Part shown: positions 61,439 through 64,000 of the stretch, one piece after another
How the letters are laid out: each line of letters opens with the position of its first letter
How positions within the stretch are numbered: position 1 is the first letter of the stretch
NCBI GenBank assembly: GCA_030562195.1
Contig: CM060199.1
Location: 28,416,338-28,480,337, forward strand
Direction: 5' to 3'
Source: Nipponacmea schrenckii
Lineage: Eukaryota; Mollusca; Gastropoda; Lottiidae
DNA length: 64,000 nucleotides
The notes under the pieces: generated by a model
The model's input: the letters and a program-made list of their open reading frames with translations, nothing else
Database searches by the model: none
What the model was told of the DNA's origin: nothing
Translations under genes and position numbers: made by a program

Positions 61439-61518
61439 CGTGCTACGTTGATCATCTAACTGTATACGGTGTATATCAAACCCAATAGTAAATACGGCTA
61501 TCGAGTTCCCGCTGACGG
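61439..61518 (-). pseudogene. 80-nt exon-like segment, unit 3
   Basis: Open frame VSGNSIAVFTIGFDIHRIQ, then LDDQRST. Two residue changes from unit 2. Confidence 0.4.
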
Positions 61519-61789
61519 CTAAAAAGGAAAAGAGCAAAACATACTATATAGTCAAACTCCTATAATATTTTAAACATTTATGATTATTGGGCATAACTCG
61601 TTTTTTCAAATTGGTGTCTAATTTAGAAAATTCACACAGGTAAAAATGTAATAATGGTTCCCTGATTTCAAAATTTTAAGATGAAATAAAAGCTTACAAA
61701 ATATGGGCGGAGGAATCGCCCTACTTCTTCATCTGTTCCTCTTCATCTGTTCCTCTTCATCTGTTCTTCTTCATCTGTTCTTCTTCTGT

Positions 61790-61842
61790 GAATAGGAGTT
61801 CTGAAGAGTCATACAGGCCATGACCCCAGAACACTCCTATTG
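61790..61842 (+). other. 53-bp hairpin, terminal copy
   Basis: As unit 2 except for CTCAG to CCCAG on the right arm. Sequence homology to the units ends ~15 nt after it. Confidence 0.85.
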
Positions 61843-62078
61843 TGGCAGTGCTATTGCGGGTAACCTAAAAAGATAAAAAATAATAAAAATTTACTATGGT
61901 TGAATTCAGGAAAACGTACTTAATGCTTCGTTGATTTGATTTAGTCCTCTATGTACCGATTAAAGTGACATTTAGTTTAGTCTTGTAAATAAGGTATTGA
62001 ATTTGCGTCCGTCGTTCGGTAGAAGACTGTTAAAGAATTTCATAACATGGAAAAAGATAGCTTGCCAGGCAAGGTAAC

Positions 62079-63295
62079 ATACGCCCACTTCAGCAAACAG
62101 AATATTCCATGTTTTTTCATTTAATCAAGGGCAATAACTCATAAACCGACATCTGGAATCGCACCATTTTTTTACTTGTACGAGATGTTATTAAGATGAA
62201 TACACATACCAAGTTGCATTCCAGTCGGAAAAAAAACTACAGCTTCAGTTGCGTACACAAGTAAATTTTAACGTTTATTCATTTAATCAAGGGCCATAGC
62301 TCATAAACAGACATCTGGCGAGATATTATCAAGATGAATACACATACCAAGTTTCATTCATATCGGATGAAAACTATAGCTTCTATTGCGTACACAAGTA
62401 AATTTTAACGTTTTTTTCATTTAATCAAGGGCCATAACTCATAAACCGACATCTGGAATCGTGCCATTTTCGAGATATCGAGATTATCAAGATGAATACA
62501 CATGCCAAGTTTCATTCAAATCGGATGAAAAACTACAGCTTCTATTGCGTACACAAGTAAATTTTAACGTTTTTTCATTTAATCAAGGGCCATAACTCAT
62601 AAACCGATATCTGGAATCATGCCTTTTTCGAACTTGTCCGAAATATTATCAAGATGAATACACATATCAAGTTTCATTCAAATCGGATGAAAACTACAGC
62701 TTCTATTGCGTACACAAGTAAATTTTAACGTTTTTCCATCTAATCAAGGGCCATAACTCATAAACCAACATCTAGAATCGTGCCATTTTCGAACTTGTCC
62801 GTGATATTATCAAGATGAATACACATACCAAGTTTCATTCAAATTGGATAAAAACTACAGCTTCTATTGCGTACACAAGTAAATTTTAACGTTTTTTCAT
62901 TTAATCAAGGGCCATAACTCATAAACCGACATCTGGAATCGTGCCATTTTCGAACTTGTCCGAAATATTATCAAGATGAATACACATACCAAGTTTCATT
63001 CAAATTGGATAAAAACTACAGCTTCTATTGCGTACACAAGTAAATTTGAACGTTTTTTCATTCACTCAAGTGCGATAACTCATAAACCAACATATGGAAT
63101 CGTGCCATTTTCGAACTTGTCCGAGATATTATCAAGATGAATGCACATACCAAGTTTCATTCAAATCGGATAAGAACTCTGGCCTGTATCGCGTACACAA
63201 GTAATTGTTGACGGACGGACGGACGGACCGACCGACAGACCGACGGACGGACAAGGGTGATGGCAATATACGTCCACATTTACATATGGGCGTAT
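62079..63295 (+). mobile_element. Pearl/Helentron-like element: ~160-bp tandem core and (ACGG)n tail
   Basis: About seven direct repeats of ~160 bp share TTTAATCAAGGGCCATAACT, CATAAACCGACATCTGGAAT, ATTATCAAGATGAATACACA and AGCTTCTATTGCGTACACAA. They are followed by a GACGGACGGACGG microsatellite (63208-63252) and a short unique end. Outer ends ATACGCCCA (62079-62087) and TGGGCGTAT (63287-63295) are 9-bp inverted repeats. This layout is that of bivalve pearl elements and DINE-type non-autonomous Helentrons. No protein coded. Confidence 0.8.
63208..63252 (+). repeat. (ACGG)n microsatellite in the pearl-like element
   Basis: GACGGACGGACGGACC followed by diverged GACC/GACA units and again GACGGACGGAC. 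Confidence 0.92.
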
Positions 63296-63420
63296 AAAAA
63301 AGGAACTTATAGCACTTATTACAATTAACAAATTTCCAAGTTTTTTTTTAATCTTTGAAGGATAAATCCATTTAGCCAGATTAGAGAATCAATGAGTCTA
63401 TATGGTCAGAGTTTGGAAGA

Positions 63421-64000
63421 AAATTGTGTCATAAAGGTTGCTTGCCTTTTGAACTTCTGCGCCACACCATAAGCACTTCTTCATAGTGAAGTTCTCTGTT
63501 TACACCTTAAATTACAAAAATCTAACATTATGGAATTTCTTATAATTCTTGAATCATATACGTACACACGTTGTTTTCAATATTCTTGCATATTTTTTAT
63601 GTATTGAAGAGGAACAATTTTCATTATTTAAAAACTTCAAGTATAAGCGAAACGGTTTTAAAAGAGTTAATCAAACTGAATTTGTTTTAAACTGGATTAT
63701 AAAAGGAGAGTAAGTGTAAAAATTAAAATAACCCACTTAAATAATATGTGTTAAAACATCAATATTATGCATTTTAAACAGACTTAATTAAACAGTTTTA
63801 ACTTTTGCTGTTCGGCCTATCAACGGCTTAATATACGTTGTTGAAACCTTCACAAATAATCGACATATTTCGATATATATATATTTAATATGGGCTTACC
63901 TTAGCTTCGTTCCAAGAGTGGCCTTTAGGACATCTTGTGCTCAACCATAACCTTATTGACCTCCAAATTTAAATGTCCCTGTATAGCTAAAGACAAACTA
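63421..64000 (-). pseudogene. Start of a diverged fourth unit, cut by the window edge
   Basis: 63441-63510 matches the 67-nt exon-like segment with a 9-nt or so deletion. 63900-64000 matches the 113-nt segment (donor CTAAG|GTAAG) with single-base insertions that put a stop in its former frame. Its remainder lies beyond the window. Confidence 0.65.

Larger units (their letters stand above)
56168..61842 (+). repeat. Three tandem 1.8-2.0 kb units (segmental triplication)
   Basis: Units run from one hairpin to the next: 56168-57966, 57967-59925, 59926-61789, closed by a fourth hairpin at 61790-61842. The second and third are closest to each other; the first is more diverged. Each contains, left to right, the hairpin, a 67-nt exon-like segment, a SINE family 1 fragment, a 113-nt exon-like segment, an 80-nt exon-like segment and a TTCATCTGTTCCTCT-type microsatellite. 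A diverged fourth unit begins at ~63421. The content is not a gene I recognise. Confidence 0.93.

Overview
This is eukaryotic DNA: strongly AT-rich, with one long multi-exon gene, GT-AG (and one GC-AG) introns, several minisatellites and many short mobile-element remnants. I think a mollusc, probably a bivalve, is most likely. The main reason is the element at 62079-63295, whose ~160-bp core repeats and (ACGG)n tail resemble the 'pearl'-type elements of bivalves. The species cannot be named from the window.

The only protein-coding gene I can support lies on the minus strand. It encodes a Ras and Rab interactor (RIN family; RIN2/RIN3 of vertebrates, sprint of flies). I rebuilt 17 coding exons from splice signals and phase, running from an ATG at 47076 down to a stop at 969. 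They join without a frame break into about 1317 residues: SH2 domain, a very long proline/serine-rich middle carried by a single 1956-nt exon, RIN homology region, VPS9 Rab5-GEF domain and a Ras-association domain. Intron 1 (16097-47007) is about 31 kb and holds no other gene I can see. A possible further 5' exon lies at 54103-54226.

Layout: 1-968, 3' UTR and flank; 969-4892, RH, VPS9 and RA exons; 5376-7331, giant exon; 7806-12246, SH2 and N-terminal exons; 12265-14352, a ~56-bp minisatellite abutting an exon; 15912-16096, exon 2; 16097-47007, intron 1 with at least five tandem arrays, SINE fragments and four or more MITE-like elements; 47008-47117, exon 1; 50875-51520, a decayed copy of a multicopy invertebrate gene family, bracketed by a ~104-bp satellite; 56168-61842, three tandem ~1.8-2.0 kb units, each with three exon-like segments on the minus strand and a 53-bp hairpin; 62079-63295, a pearl/Helentron-like element; 63421-64000, the start of a diverged fourth unit that runs off the window.

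The two most unusual regions are the 56-62 kb tandem array, whose hairpin arms appear to covary between copies, and the pseudogene-satellite composite at 50.6-52.5 kb.
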